From Pseudomonas sp. PB101 (GTDB lineage: Bacteria; Pseudomonadota; Gammaproteobacteria; Pseudomonadales; Pseudomonadaceae), in NCBI RefSeq assembly GCF_009764265.1, contig NZ_RWIR01000043.1, forward strand, positions 27,563 through 91,562: a DNA stretch of 64,000 bases, given 5' to 3'. The notes below the pieces were generated by a model that was given only the letters and a program-made list of their open reading frames with translations, had not been told where the DNA came from and ran no database searches. A program made the position numbers and the translations under genes. Positions 34,541-41,951 of this stretch are shown here, piece by piece. Position 1 is the stretch's first letter, and the number at the start of each line of letters is the position of its first letter.

Positions 34541-35905
34541 ATGAAGCTGCAACCCCTGGCCCTGGCCATCACCCTGGGTGGCTTGACCCACCAGGCCATC
34601 GCCGCCGGTTTTATCGATGACAGCAAGGCCTCGCTGAGCCTGCGCAATTTCTATTTCAACTCTGATAACCGCGAAAGCCAGGGCAACGTGGGCAATGCCG
34701 CCTACACCAGCCAGGCCAAGGAGTGGGGGCAGGGGCTGCAACTCAACGTGATCTCCGGATTCACCCAGGGCACCGTCGGTTTTGGCCTGGATGCCATCGC
34801 CATGACCGGGCTGAAGCTCGACAGCGGCGGTCGTGCGGGCAAGGTGGGGATCGACCGCACGCCGGGCGCGCTGTTTCCTACGGACAGCGACGGCCACGCG
34901 GTCGATGAATATTCCAAGGGGGGGGTGACCGGCAAAGTGCGCATCTCCAAGACCGAGGCGCGCCTGGGTACGTTGCAGCCGAAGCTGCCGGTGATCAACT
35001 TCAACGACGGTCGCCTGCTGCCGCAGACCTTCGAAGGCGGGCAGATCACCTCCAGCGAGATCGACGGCCTGACCCTCACCGCCGGCCAATTGGAAAGCAC
35101 CAAGACCCGCAGCTCCACCGACGATATCGACCTGCGCATCGGCGGTGCGACGCGTCCCGCCGGCACCCCGGCGAGCACCGCGCTGGCCGATTCGGACAGC
35201 TTCGTTTTCGCCGGCGGCGACTACAAGATCAGCAAGGACCTGACGGCCCAGTACTACTACGGCAGTCTCGAGGATTTCTACAAGCAGCACTTCCTCGGCC
35301 TGATCCACACCCTGGCCATAGGCCCCGGCGCGCTGAAGACGGACCTGCGCTATTTCAACAGCAGCGCCGATGGCAAGAACGGCAACGCGGCCGGACGTGC
35401 CCAGGGCTACAAAAGCAGCGGTTTCTGGCGCGCGGGGGATACCCACGCCGGCGAGGTGGACAACAACACCTGGAGCGCGCTGTTCACCTACAGCCTGAGC
35501 GGCCATGCCTTCAGCGCGGGCTATCAGCAAGTGTCCGGCGACAGCGCGTTCCCGTTCGTCAACCAGGGCGACGGCGCCACGGCGTACCTGATCACCGACC
35601 GGCAGATCGGCAAGTTCCTCAGTGCCGGCGAGCGCACCTGGCTGGCCGAGTATGGCTATGACTTCGTCGCGCTGGGCGTGCCGGGGCTCAAGACCGTGGT
35701 CACTTATCTGAGCGGCGACAACATCGATTCCGCCGCCGGCGATCGCAAGGAATGGGAACGCGATTTGCGCATCGACTACGCGCTGCAAAGCGGCCCGCTC
35801 AAAGGGTTGGGCGTTTCCTGGCGCAACGCCAGCCTGCGCGGCAATGCCAGCAGCGATCTGGATGAAAACCGCCTGATCCTCAGCTACAGCCTGCCGCTGC
35901 TTTAA
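34541..35905 (+). CDS. OprD-family outer membrane porin
   Basis: A 454-residue outer membrane protein: signal peptide residues 1-21 (ending HQAIA|A), then GFIDDSKASLSLRNFYFNSD, the hallmark start of OprD/OccD/OccK channels. Alternating beta-strand pattern continues to a final LILSYSLPLL with a terminal hydrophobic strand. It carries amino acids or small carboxylates across the outer membrane. Its place after the amino acid ABC genes suggests it serves the same substrate. GGAG precedes ATG 34541. Confidence 0.93.
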   Translation: MKLQPLALAITLGGLTHQAIAAGFIDDSKASLSLRNFYFNSDNRESQGNVGNAAYTSQAKEWGQGLQLNVISGFTQGTVGFGLDAIAMTGLKLDSGGRAGKVGIDRTPGALFPTDSDGHAVDEYSKGGVTGKVRISKTEARLGTLQPKLPVINFNDGRLLPQTFEGGQITSSEIDGLTLTAGQLESTKTRSSTDDIDLRIGGATRPAGTPASTALADSDSFVFAGGDYKISKDLTAQYYYGSLEDFYKQHFLGLIHTLAIGPGALKTDLRYFNSSADGKNGNAAGRAQGYKSSGFWRAGDTHAGEVDNNTWSALFTYSLSGHAFSAGYQQVSGDSAFPFVNQGDGATAYLITDRQIGKFLSAGERTWLAEYGYDFVALGVPGLKTVVTYLSGDNIDSAAGDRKEWERDLRIDYALQSGPLKGLGVSWRNASLRGNASSDLDENRLILSYSLPLL

Positions 35906-35917
35906 CCACGGCGTAGC

Positions 35918-35949
35918 GGTCCCGGGCTGGCGGTGCGCTCTCCGGGACC
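35918..35949. other. Hairpin after the porin gene
   Basis: An 8-bp inverted repeat, GGTCCCGG and CCGGGACC, with a 16-base loop lies 13 bases after the porin stop. There is no T run. It may stabilise the 3' end of the porin mRNA. Confidence 0.35.
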
Positions 35950-35985
35950 TGCAGGTGATTGGTCAACCACGACAGGAGCATCGCC

Positions 35986-36519
35986 ATGCGTTCCATTTTT
36001 TCGACTGTGCAAAGCCTTATTCGCCCCGGCGCCAAACCCGTGTCGTTGCCCGCCGCGAGCATCGATGTGGCCGGGCAGGCACTGGAGGTGGTCGGGCAGG
36101 TGCAGAACCCGCTGCGCCTGAGCGTGGCCGACTTGCAAGCCATGCCGGGTTATGACTGGGTGACGCTGACCAGCAACACCTGCGAGGGTAATCCGCAGAA
36201 AGCCCGGAAAAAGGGTTATCGCGGGGTACTGCTGCGCGAAATCGTCCTCAAGGCCGGGCTGCAGAGCGACGATCCCAAGGGCTGGAAGCGCGCCTATGTG
36301 GTGGCGCGCTCCAGTGACGGCTATGTCGCGCTGTTCAGCTGGAACGAACTGATCAACACCGACGTGGGCGATGCGGTGCTGGTGGTGTACCGACAACACT
36401 CGCCAGAGCAGGACGCTTGCGGCGAACACCTTTCATTGGTCTCGGGCAGCGATCGTCATTCCGGGGCGCGTCAGGTGAAGTGGTTGCGCAGCATTGAACT
36501 GTGCAGCATCTTTGGCTGA
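35986..36519 (+). CDS. Molybdopterin-dependent oxidoreductase-like protein (sulfite oxidase fold)
   Basis: A 177-residue protein with the oxidoreductase molybdopterin-binding domain pattern: VVGQVQNPLRLSVADLQAM, SNTCEGNP with the candidate molybdenum-ligand cysteine, and YRGVLLREIVLKAGLQ. No signal peptide or twin-arginine motif is seen, and it is much shorter than MsrP or sulfite oxidase. So it may be a minimal Moco-fold protein of unknown substrate. ATG 35986 has AGGAG 8 bases upstream. A 98-residue gene follows after 32 bases. Confidence 0.82.
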   Translation: MRSIFSTVQSLIRPGAKPVSLPAASIDVAGQALEVVGQVQNPLRLSVADLQAMPGYDWVTLTSNTCEGNPQKARKKGYRGVLLREIVLKAGLQSDDPKGWKRAYVVARSSDGYVALFSWNELINTDVGDAVLVVYRQHSPEQDACGEHLSLVSGSDRHSGARQVKWLRSIELCSIFG

Positions 36520-36551
36520 CTCACTCATAACGCAGGACCGAGGACACGCAC

Positions 36552-36848
36552 ATGCCAGTCCGCAATTCGCTTGGCTACGATCGACACCCGTCGGTCGAGC
36601 AGGTATTGGCCGGCGAACAGTGGCCGCCCGAATTCGAAGTGGCCCTGAAGGATTTGCTCGAGCAAATGGCCAATGCCGGACATGAGGTCACGCTGCACAA
36701 CCTCGGCCGCTTCCTCGGTGACTTTGTGCCGCGCTACACCCTCGATCGTGCCGAGGAATGGCAGGAATGGGCGACCCGGCGCTGGGTCTCGCAGACCAAA
36801 CCGGCGCTGGTGGACAAGCTGGCGGATGTCTTCATCGGTGGTCAATGA
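36552..36848 (+). CDS. Hypothetical protein, 98 residues
   Basis: A small acidic, helix-rich soluble protein that I do not recognise (DRHPSVEQVLAGEQWPPEFE, LEQMANAGHEVTLHNLGRF). GAGGA precedes ATG 36552 at 8 bases, and codon use looks like that of its neighbours. It probably shares a transcript with the Moco-domain gene, which hints at a related role. Confidence 0.65.
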   Translation: MPVRNSLGYDRHPSVEQVLAGEQWPPEFEVALKDLLEQMANAGHEVTLHNLGRFLGDFVPRYTLDRAEEWQEWATRRWVSQTKPALVDKLADVFIGGQ

Positions 36849-36946
36849 CACCGCCGCATCCAGTAGCTAGCAGCCTGGTGAAAGGTCGTGATTTAGACTA
36901 AACCCGGGTATCGAATCATGGGAGTGACAAGCGTGGCGCGATTGCT

Positions 36947-38167
36947 ATGGACTCGATGATCACGGCCGCCGCCCAGGCGCTGGCGGCGGGCGATCCACTG
37001 GGCGCACTGGACCGCGTGGCCTTGCGCGACGACGCCCCGGCGCTGGCCCTGCGCGGTATCGCCATGGCGCAGTTGGGCGATCTGCTGCGGGCCCGGGCGC
37101 TGGTCAAGCGTGCGCAGCGGGCCTTTGCGCCCAAGGAAGTGCTGGCCCGTGCCCGATGCGTGGTGGCCGAGGCCGAAATCGCCCTGGCTTCGCGCGAACT
37201 CGGCTGGCCGGTCAAGGCGCTCGAAACGGCGCGGGTCACGCTTGAACAGCACGGTGACCGGGTCAATGCCGCCCATGCGCGTTATCTGCAAATCCGCCGT
37301 CTGCTGTTGCTCGGTCAGCTCGATGAGGCGCAGCAGTTGATGGCCGGGCTCGACCCCGGCCCATTGCCGCCGGCGTTGCGCGCAACCCATGAGCTGGTGC
37401 TGGCGGGGATCGCCATTCGACGCCTGCAATCAAACGCGGCGCGGGACGCGTTGACCAGGGCCGGGCAGGCGGCCGGACAGGCGGGGATTGCCGCGCTGAT
37501 GGCCGAGGTCGAACAGGCTGTACGCCTGCTCGACGCCCCCGCGGCACGCCTGATTGCCCAGGGTGAGGAACGACCGCTGCTGCTCGATGAAGTTGAAGCG
37601 TTGCTCGGTTCCACGGCGCTGGTGGTGGATGCCTGCCGGTACGTCGTGCGTGGCTGTGGCATGTCGGTGTCGCTCGCGACGCGGCCGATCCTGTTCGTGC
37701 TTGCCCGCACACTGGCCGAGGCGTGGCCCGCCGACGTTGCGCGGGAAACGCTGATCGCCCGGGCGTTCCGCTTGAAACTCGCGGATGAATCCCATCGCGC
37801 CCGGCTTCGGGTGGAAATCGGCAGGTTGCGCCAGGCGCTCAAGCCGTTGGCCGGGGTCATCGCGACGAAGCGCGGTTTTGCTCTGCAATCGCCGGTCTGT
37901 ACGGATGTGGTGACGTTGGCGCAACCGATCGAGGAAAAATTTGCCGCGGTATTTGCCTGCCTCGCCGATGGCGAGTCGTGGTCGAGTTCCGCCCTGGCAT
38001 TGGCGCTGGGTACCAGCCAGCGCACGGTGCAACGGGCGCTCGACGCACTGGCGGTACAGGGCAAGGTGCAATGGTTTGGCCGTGGTCGCACTCGGCGCTG
38101 GATGACACCGCCGGTGCCGGGATTCGCGACGACCTTGTTACTCCCGGCGCCGCTGCCCGGTGGCTAG
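36947..38167 (+). CDS. Winged-helix protein of unknown function
   Basis: A 406-residue alanine- and leucine-rich protein. Residues 1-200 look like repeated helical pairs (ALALRGIAMAQLGDLLRARA, RYLQIRRLLLLGQLDEAQQL), similar to TPR repeats. A segment near residues 265-300 resembles a winged-helix region. The last 80 residues hold a clear helix-turn-helix, SSALALALGTSQRTVQRALD, followed by a wing (GKVQWFGRGRTRRW). So it is probably a cytoplasmic transcriptional regulator. No good ribosome binding site is seen before ATG 36947. Confidence 0.7.
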   Translation: MDSMITAAAQALAAGDPLGALDRVALRDDAPALALRGIAMAQLGDLLRARALVKRAQRAFAPKEVLARARCVVAEAEIALASRELGWPVKALETARVTLEQHGDRVNAAHARYLQIRRLLLLGQLDEAQQLMAGLDPGPLPPALRATHELVLAGIAIRRLQSNAARDALTRAGQAAGQAGIAALMAEVEQAVRLLDAPAARLIAQGEERPLLLDEVEALLGSTALVVDACRYVVRGCGMSVSLATRPILFVLARTLAEAWPADVARETLIARAFRLKLADESHRARLRVEIGRLRQALKPLAGVIATKRGFALQSPVCTDVVTLAQPIEEKFAAVFACLADGESWSSSALALALGTSQRTVQRALDALAVQGKVQWFGRGRTRRWMTPPVPGFATTLLLPAPLPGG

Positions 38168-38202
38168 GATGAAGGCCACCAACCCCAACGAGGAATGCCG
38201 GA

Positions 38203-38841
38203 ATGAAACACGCAACTGCTGAAATCATTCGTGAATATGGCCCGTTTGCCGATGTCGACCATGTGTGCGGCGTCACCTGGGACGGCGAAAAGGTCTGGTT
38301 CGCCTGCAACGACAAAATCAACGCCCTGGACCCGCAAAGCGGCAAGGTGCTGGGCTCCATCGATGTCGCTGCCCATGCCGGCACGGCGTTCGATGGCGAG
38401 CATCTGTTCCAGATCGCCGAAGACCGCATCCACAAGATCGACCCGCGCAGCGGCCGCATCCTCTCGACGATTCCTGCGCCCGGCGCGGGCACCGATTCGG
38501 GGCTGACCTGGGCCGAAGGGACGCTGTGGGTAGGGCAGTACCGCGAACGCAAGATCCACCAGATCGACCCCGAGACCGGCAAGATCCTGCGCACCATCGA
38601 ATCCAACCGCTTTGTGACCGGGGTGACCTGGGTGCAAGGTTCGCTGTGGCATGGCACCTGGGAGGGCGATGAAAGCGAACTGCGGCGCATCGACGCGCAA
38701 ACCGGTGAAGTGCTGGAAAGCCTCAAGATGCCGGAGGGCGTCGGCGTGTCGGGACTGGAGTCCGATGGCGGCGAGCGGTTGTTCTGCGGTGGCGGGGATA
38801 GCGGCAAGGTGAGGGTGGTGCGCCGGCCTTCGCGGGGATAA
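38203..38841 (+). CDS. Small beta-propeller protein, glutamine cyclotransferase-like
   Basis: A 212-residue protein made of repeated blade-like units, each with W/F and D.P..G..L motifs: NALDPQSGKVLGSI, HKIDPRSGRILSTI, HQIDPETGKILRTI, RRIDAQTGEVLESL. This is a small propeller related to bacterial glutaminyl-peptide cyclotransferase or PQQ/Vgb-like proteins. No signal peptide is seen. GAGGA precedes ATG 38203. Function unknown. Confidence 0.75.
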   Translation: MKHATAEIIREYGPFADVDHVCGVTWDGEKVWFACNDKINALDPQSGKVLGSIDVAAHAGTAFDGEHLFQIAEDRIHKIDPRSGRILSTIPAPGAGTDSGLTWAEGTLWVGQYRERKIHQIDPETGKILRTIESNRFVTGVTWVQGSLWHGTWEGDESELRRIDAQTGEVLESLKMPEGVGVSGLESDGGERLFCGGGDSGKVRVVRRPSRG

Positions 38842-38843
38842 TC

Positions 38844-39022
38844 CTTGTAGGAGCGAGCTTGCTCGCGATTGCAGAGTGTCAGGCACCATCGATATTGACT
38901 GATTTGACGCCATCGTCGGAACGCCGCCCGGGGCAAGCCCGCTCCCACAGTGATTTCGGTTGCTCGCAGATTCCGCGTACACCCAATAACCCTGTGGGAG
39001 CGGGCTTGCCCGCGATGGCGGT
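38844..39022. repeat. Cluster of three REP elements
   Basis: Three Pseudomonas REP units lie after the propeller gene: one around GTAGGAGCGAGCTTGCTCGC (38847-38866), one in reverse around 38925-38947, and one around GTGGGAGCGGGCTTGCCCGC (38995-39014). Two end in the ATGG(C) tail. These are the first REP units in the window from the left. Confidence 0.85.
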
Positions 39023-39186
39023 GGGTCAGGCACCATAAATATTGAAAGTGCCTCAGTCGCTCTGTGGATGCTGATCGTTGACGTGATACCAATCCGCTTT
39101 CGAGTCGACATGCGTCATCTCCCTGTCGATAGTATTTTTGTTTCCTGCCGGGTTTTCTGCTGGTCGAAATCGGTCTAAAAGCCCGG

Positions 39187-39214
39187 TTGGAAAACGCTCC
39201 TGTTTTGCTATCCT
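39187..39214 (+). promoter_or_regulatory. Candidate sigma-70 promoter for the structured RNA
   Basis: TTGGAA (39187-39192) and TATCCT (39209-39214) are 16 bases apart, a good match to sigma-70 boxes. Transcription would begin near 39221. The -10 region also pairs as DNA with 39251-39260 (AGGATAGCAA). Confidence 0.55.
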
Positions 39215-39220
39215 CAACCC

Positions 39221-39466
39221 TGTAGGTGAAGACGCAGACTGATGCGCAAAAGGATAGCAAGGAGACGTGGGGCGCGTTCCGAAGGGTACACGGTTAGAAA
39301 GATCCCCGCGCTGGGATCCAGCCCTTATGCCGTGTGAAGCAGAAGAGTTCCATTACAGTTTCACGACTCTTTTGTGGGAGGCCTGATAAACCTTGTAAGC
39401 CGGAGACCAGCACCGGCCACCTACTTGTTACATTCACCCACAAAGCCCGCTCAATGCGGGCTTTTT
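39221..39466 (+). ncRNA. Candidate structured non-coding RNA, about 245 nt
   Basis: No open frame fits here, but the sequence folds into nested stems: ACACGG/CCGTGT (39288-39293 with 39330-39335) around GATCCC/GGGATC, AAGAGT/ACTCTT (39343-39348 with 39366-39371), TTTGTGGG/CCCACAAA (39371-39378 with 39437-39444) enclosing GCCGG/CCGGC (39399-39417), and a strong terminator. A promoter lies upstream. The gene downstream is on the other strand, so it is not a leader. I do not recognise a known family: it does not look like 6S, SRP RNA, tmRNA, RNase P RNA, RsmY/Z or CrcZ. Inferred from sequence pairing only. Confidence 0.6.
39442..39466 (+). terminator. Rho-independent terminator of the structured RNA
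   Basis: AAAGCCCGC, loop TCAAT, GCGGGCTTT and further T residues. The stem is perfect with A/T tails on both sides, so it works best rightward and may also act on the leftward strand. Confidence 0.88.
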
Positions 39467-39504
39467 AATGCCCGCACGGTGGGGCTGGCCGGGGATTCAA
39501 GTAC

Positions 39505-39606
39505 CTGTAGGAGCCGGCTTGCTGGCGATGGACCCAAGTGCGCCGAGTGAGTCCAGATAGCACGCGTTATCGTTAACGACCCTCGCCAGCAAGCCGGCTC
39601 CTACAA
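39505..39606. repeat. REP doublet (REPIN-like), about 100 bases
   Basis: Two inverted REP units, TGTAGGAGCCGGCTTGCTGG and its complement, flank a spacer that contains GCACGCGTTATCGTTAACG. The same inner motif occurs in the doublet at 40697-40800. Confidence 0.85.
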
Positions 39607-39678
39607 GGGACCTGCCCACGCCGAAATGAAGTGACCTCCAAACCTGTTAATGCCCGCACGGTGAGGCTGGCCGGCGGT

Positions 39679-40539
39679 TCAAGGCGCGCCGAACAGCATT
39701 GTCCAGTAAACACCATTGTCGCTGCGAGCGTTGGCGGCGTAAGCGGCACCGACCTGGGTGAACATCGGGTTCATCAGGTTGGCGCAGTGCCCGGGGCTGG
39801 CGAGCCAGCCGGCCATGGCCTTGCTTGGGGAGCCTTGGCCGGCGGCGATGTTTTCACCGATCTGCCGGCCACGGTAACCGGCGGCCCGGGCGCGGTCGGA
39901 AGGCATGTCGCCGTCGGGATCCTGGTGGGCGAAATAGTTGCCGTAGGCCATGGCCTTGCTGTGGCTTTGTGCAGCGGAACCCAAGGCCGAACTCCAGGAC
40001 AGCGGTCGCGCGGCGGCGAAACGCTGGCGACCGCACAGGCGCGGTTTGCCCCGGGCTGCGTTGACCTGCGCGAGCAACGCCTGTGCGGCGCTGCGTGGAT
40101 CGCCGGTCTGTCCGTCGAGCACCGGCTTGGCCAGCACCACCTGCCACTCGCTCCCCGAACGGCTGACGCCGATGTCTGCGTACTGGTTGTCGAGCAGTGC
40201 GGCGCAGTGCTCGTCCTGGAACATATCGAAGGCTTCTTCGGCGTCCCGTGCACCCACCACGCGGATAGAGCGCACCATGGTTGCCTGATAGCCGGAAGCC
40301 TTCAGCCGGTCCCGCAGCCCGCCGCCATAGCCAACGGGCAAGGCCAGGTTCGACTTGAGCGTCAGGGGTGACAAGCGTTGCGCGGGCCGCCGGTCGCAGC
40401 GTTGCGGATGGGCGCGGTAGTCGTTGATGGCGTCGACCAGTTGCCGTTGCCCATCGGCGTGGGCGGGGCTGGCGAAAACGGGGAGCAGGGTAAACAGGCA
40501 CAGCGAAGAAAAGCGCAAGGCAACGACGGTTTGGCGCAT
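39679..40539 (-). CDS. CAP/SCP-domain secreted protein
   Basis: A 286-residue exported protein. The signal peptide is residues 1-29 (hydrophobic VALRFSSLCLFTLLPVFA, cleavage near AHA|DG). The C-terminal 130 residues form a CAP (SCP/Tpx-1/YkwD) domain with HSKAMAYGNYFAHQDPDGD and SPGHCANLMNPMFTQVGAA, including the histidine and glutamate/serine surface motif of YkwD proteins. The N-terminal half is not typical. CAP proteins act at the cell surface or in the medium; the activity is unclear. The start at 40539 is preferred because it gives a proper signal peptide. Confidence 0.88.
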   Translation of the reverse strand: MRQTVVALRFSSLCLFTLLPVFASPAHADGQRQLVDAINDYRAHPQRCDRRPAQRLSPLTLKSNLALPVGYGGGLRDRLKASGYQATMVRSIRVVGARDAEEAFDMFQDEHCAALLDNQYADIGVSRSGSEWQVVLAKPVLDGQTGDPRSAAQALLAQVNAARGKPRLCGRQRFAAARPLSWSSALGSAAQSHSKAMAYGNYFAHQDPDGDMPSDRARAAGYRGRQIGENIAAGQGSPSKAMAGWLASPGHCANLMNPMFTQVGAAYAANARSDNGVYWTMLFGAP

Positions 40540-40696
40540 GGACGGACAACTCGGATGAGATGACGACGATAGGAGAGGAAAAACGCTGGGGTATGACTGG
40601 CGTCCTGGAACAAGGTTCACGGCGGGCGTGAACCTGTTTATTGTCGGAGTCAAATGTCCGACGAAGGGTATTGAAACGGCTGGGCAACACGGCCCC

Positions 40697-40800
40697 CCTG
40701 TAGGAGCGAGCCTGCTCGCGATGGACTCAAATACAACGCGTTGAATCAGGAAGCACGCGTTATCGTTAACGTCCATCGCGAGCAGGCTCGCTCCTACAGG
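40697..40800. repeat. REP doublet (REPIN-like), about 104 bases
   Basis: Inverted REP units (CTGTAGGAGCGAGCCTGCTC and its complement) around a spacer with GCACGCGTTATCGTTAACG, as in 39505-39606. The arms match over more than 25 bases, so the transcript would form a long hairpin. It lies between convergent ends or spacer of the CAP and RidA genes. Confidence 0.87.
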
Positions 40801-40820
40801 GTACAGAGTACAGGGGCGTG

Positions 40821-41195
40821 TCAGCCCACGCAGGCGTACACCACCAACTCCACCAGCATTTCCTCCCGGGCCAGCCCTGCCACGACCATGGCGGCGCGAT
40901 TGGGGTAGGGCGCCTGAAAATACTCGGCATAGACCGCATTCACCGTTGCCAGGTAACTGCGGTCGGTGACGTAGATCAGCACCTGGGTGACCGCGTCCAG
41001 CGAACTGTCGGCGGCCTCGAGGGTATGGCGCAGATTGTCCAGGGTCTGTCGGGTTTGCGCTTCGATGCCGCCGCTCACCACCTGGCCCTGGCGGTCGATG
41101 GGAATTTGCGCGGTGTACAGCGTGCCGTTGCCGACAATCGCCCATTCCAGAGGCGCGCGCGAGGCAAAGAGATCGGTCTTGATCGCCTGTTTCAT
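40821..41195 (-). CDS. RidA-family protein
   Basis: A 124-residue RidA/YjgF protein: TQTRQTLDNLRHTLEAA-type helix, QVLIYVTDRSYLATVN, and Arg100 in NRAAMVV, the position that holds substrate carboxylates in active RidA (Arg105 in E. coli). So imine deaminase activity is plausible. It is the last gene of the leftward BCCT/dipeptidase/aldehyde dehydrogenase unit, 32 bases after the DUF3726-like gene. ATG 41195 has AGGA 9 bases upstream. Confidence 0.88.
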   Translation of the reverse strand: MKQAIKTDLFASRAPLEWAIVGNGTLYTAQIPIDRQGQVVSGGIEAQTRQTLDNLRHTLEAADSSLDAVTQVLIYVTDRSYLATVNAVYAEYFQAPYPNRAAMVVAGLAREEMLVELVVYACVG

Positions 41196-41227
41196 TGATG
41201 ATTCCTGATGCAATTTTGAAAGGGGTT

Positions 41228-41950
41228 TTACCGGGTGTCGCTGCCTTCGCCGGCGCCACGGCGACGGGATTCTTCGGTGCTTTCCACCAGCACCCGCTCA
41301 CCGAGTTTTTTCAGTTGGGCCCAGACTTCATCATCGACCTGCAGCCCGCCCGCGGGTGTGGCCTGGCTGTGTTCGAACGTCGGGGTCGCGTCTTCGGCAC
41401 TCAGCCGTGGCAGCAGCGCGAAGTGCCTGGAAATCAGCACATTGATGCTTTGCTCGTCGCCCTGTGCCGGTTGCGGCAGGTCATACACGCGCAAGGCCGG
41501 GCTGGTCTGCCCGGCGCTGAAGGTGGCGACCAGTTCCTGGCGGGCATCGCGCCAGTACACACAAAAATTCAGGCCCTGTCCGGCACAGCGCGCCAGGTAG
41601 CCCAGCAGCAGGATGCGGTTGTGGCAATGACGGATGCGGATCAGTGCAGTGCCGCCACGCATGGCCTTGCCCACCCCCAGTTCGATAGCCTGGGCGGCGC
41701 AGCGCAACACGCTTTGGCCATGGGCATCGAGGGTCAGTTGCGTGGCGTCTTCGTAGCAGGTGTCGATGGGGCGATCGACTTCATCGTGAAGAAAGTCCAA
41801 GGCCTTTTTCAGCGCGCCGATGCCGTCGAGGCCTTGCTGTTGCAGCCTGGCGATCATCTCGGCGGCGTCGTCGCAATCACCGGGCGCAAACCCGATGCCT
41901 TCGAAGGCCTTGCGGCAGATCACCTGGATTTCATTGAGCGATACACGCAT
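41228..41950 (-). CDS. DUF3726-like protein
   Basis: A 240-residue protein. The N-terminal 50 residues (LNEIQVICRKAFEGIGFAPG then DDAAEMIARLQQQGLDGI) resemble the start of Ldh2-type malate/lactate dehydrogenases. I assign it to DUF3726 with moderate confidence; no active site can be named. It begins one base after the end of the 570-residue gene, so the two are co-translated and may form a complex. Members appear in amine catabolic neighbourhoods by my recollection, not by search. Confidence 0.65.
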   Translation of the reverse strand: MRVSLNEIQVICRKAFEGIGFAPGDCDDAAEMIARLQQQGLDGIGALKKALDFLHDEVDRPIDTCYEDATQLTLDAHGQSVLRCAAQAIELGVGKAMRGGTALIRIRHCHNRILLLGYLARCAGQGLNFCVYWRDARQELVATFSAGQTSPALRVYDLPQPAQGDEQSINVLISRHFALLPRLSAEDATPTFEHSQATPAGGLQVDDEVWAQLKKLGERVLVESTEESRRRGAGEGSDTR

Positions 41951-41951
41951 T

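Noticed and set aside
39187..39466. The structured spacer as a cobalamin, TPP or glycine riboswitch, or as 6S RNA
   Set aside because: The conserved boxes of these classes are not seen, and no rightward gene follows. It is kept as an unassigned candidate RNA.
38844..39606. A CRISPR array from the repeated 20-30-base units
   Set aside because: The units are inverted and unevenly spaced, match the Pseudomonas REP consensus, recur across the window, and no cas gene is present.
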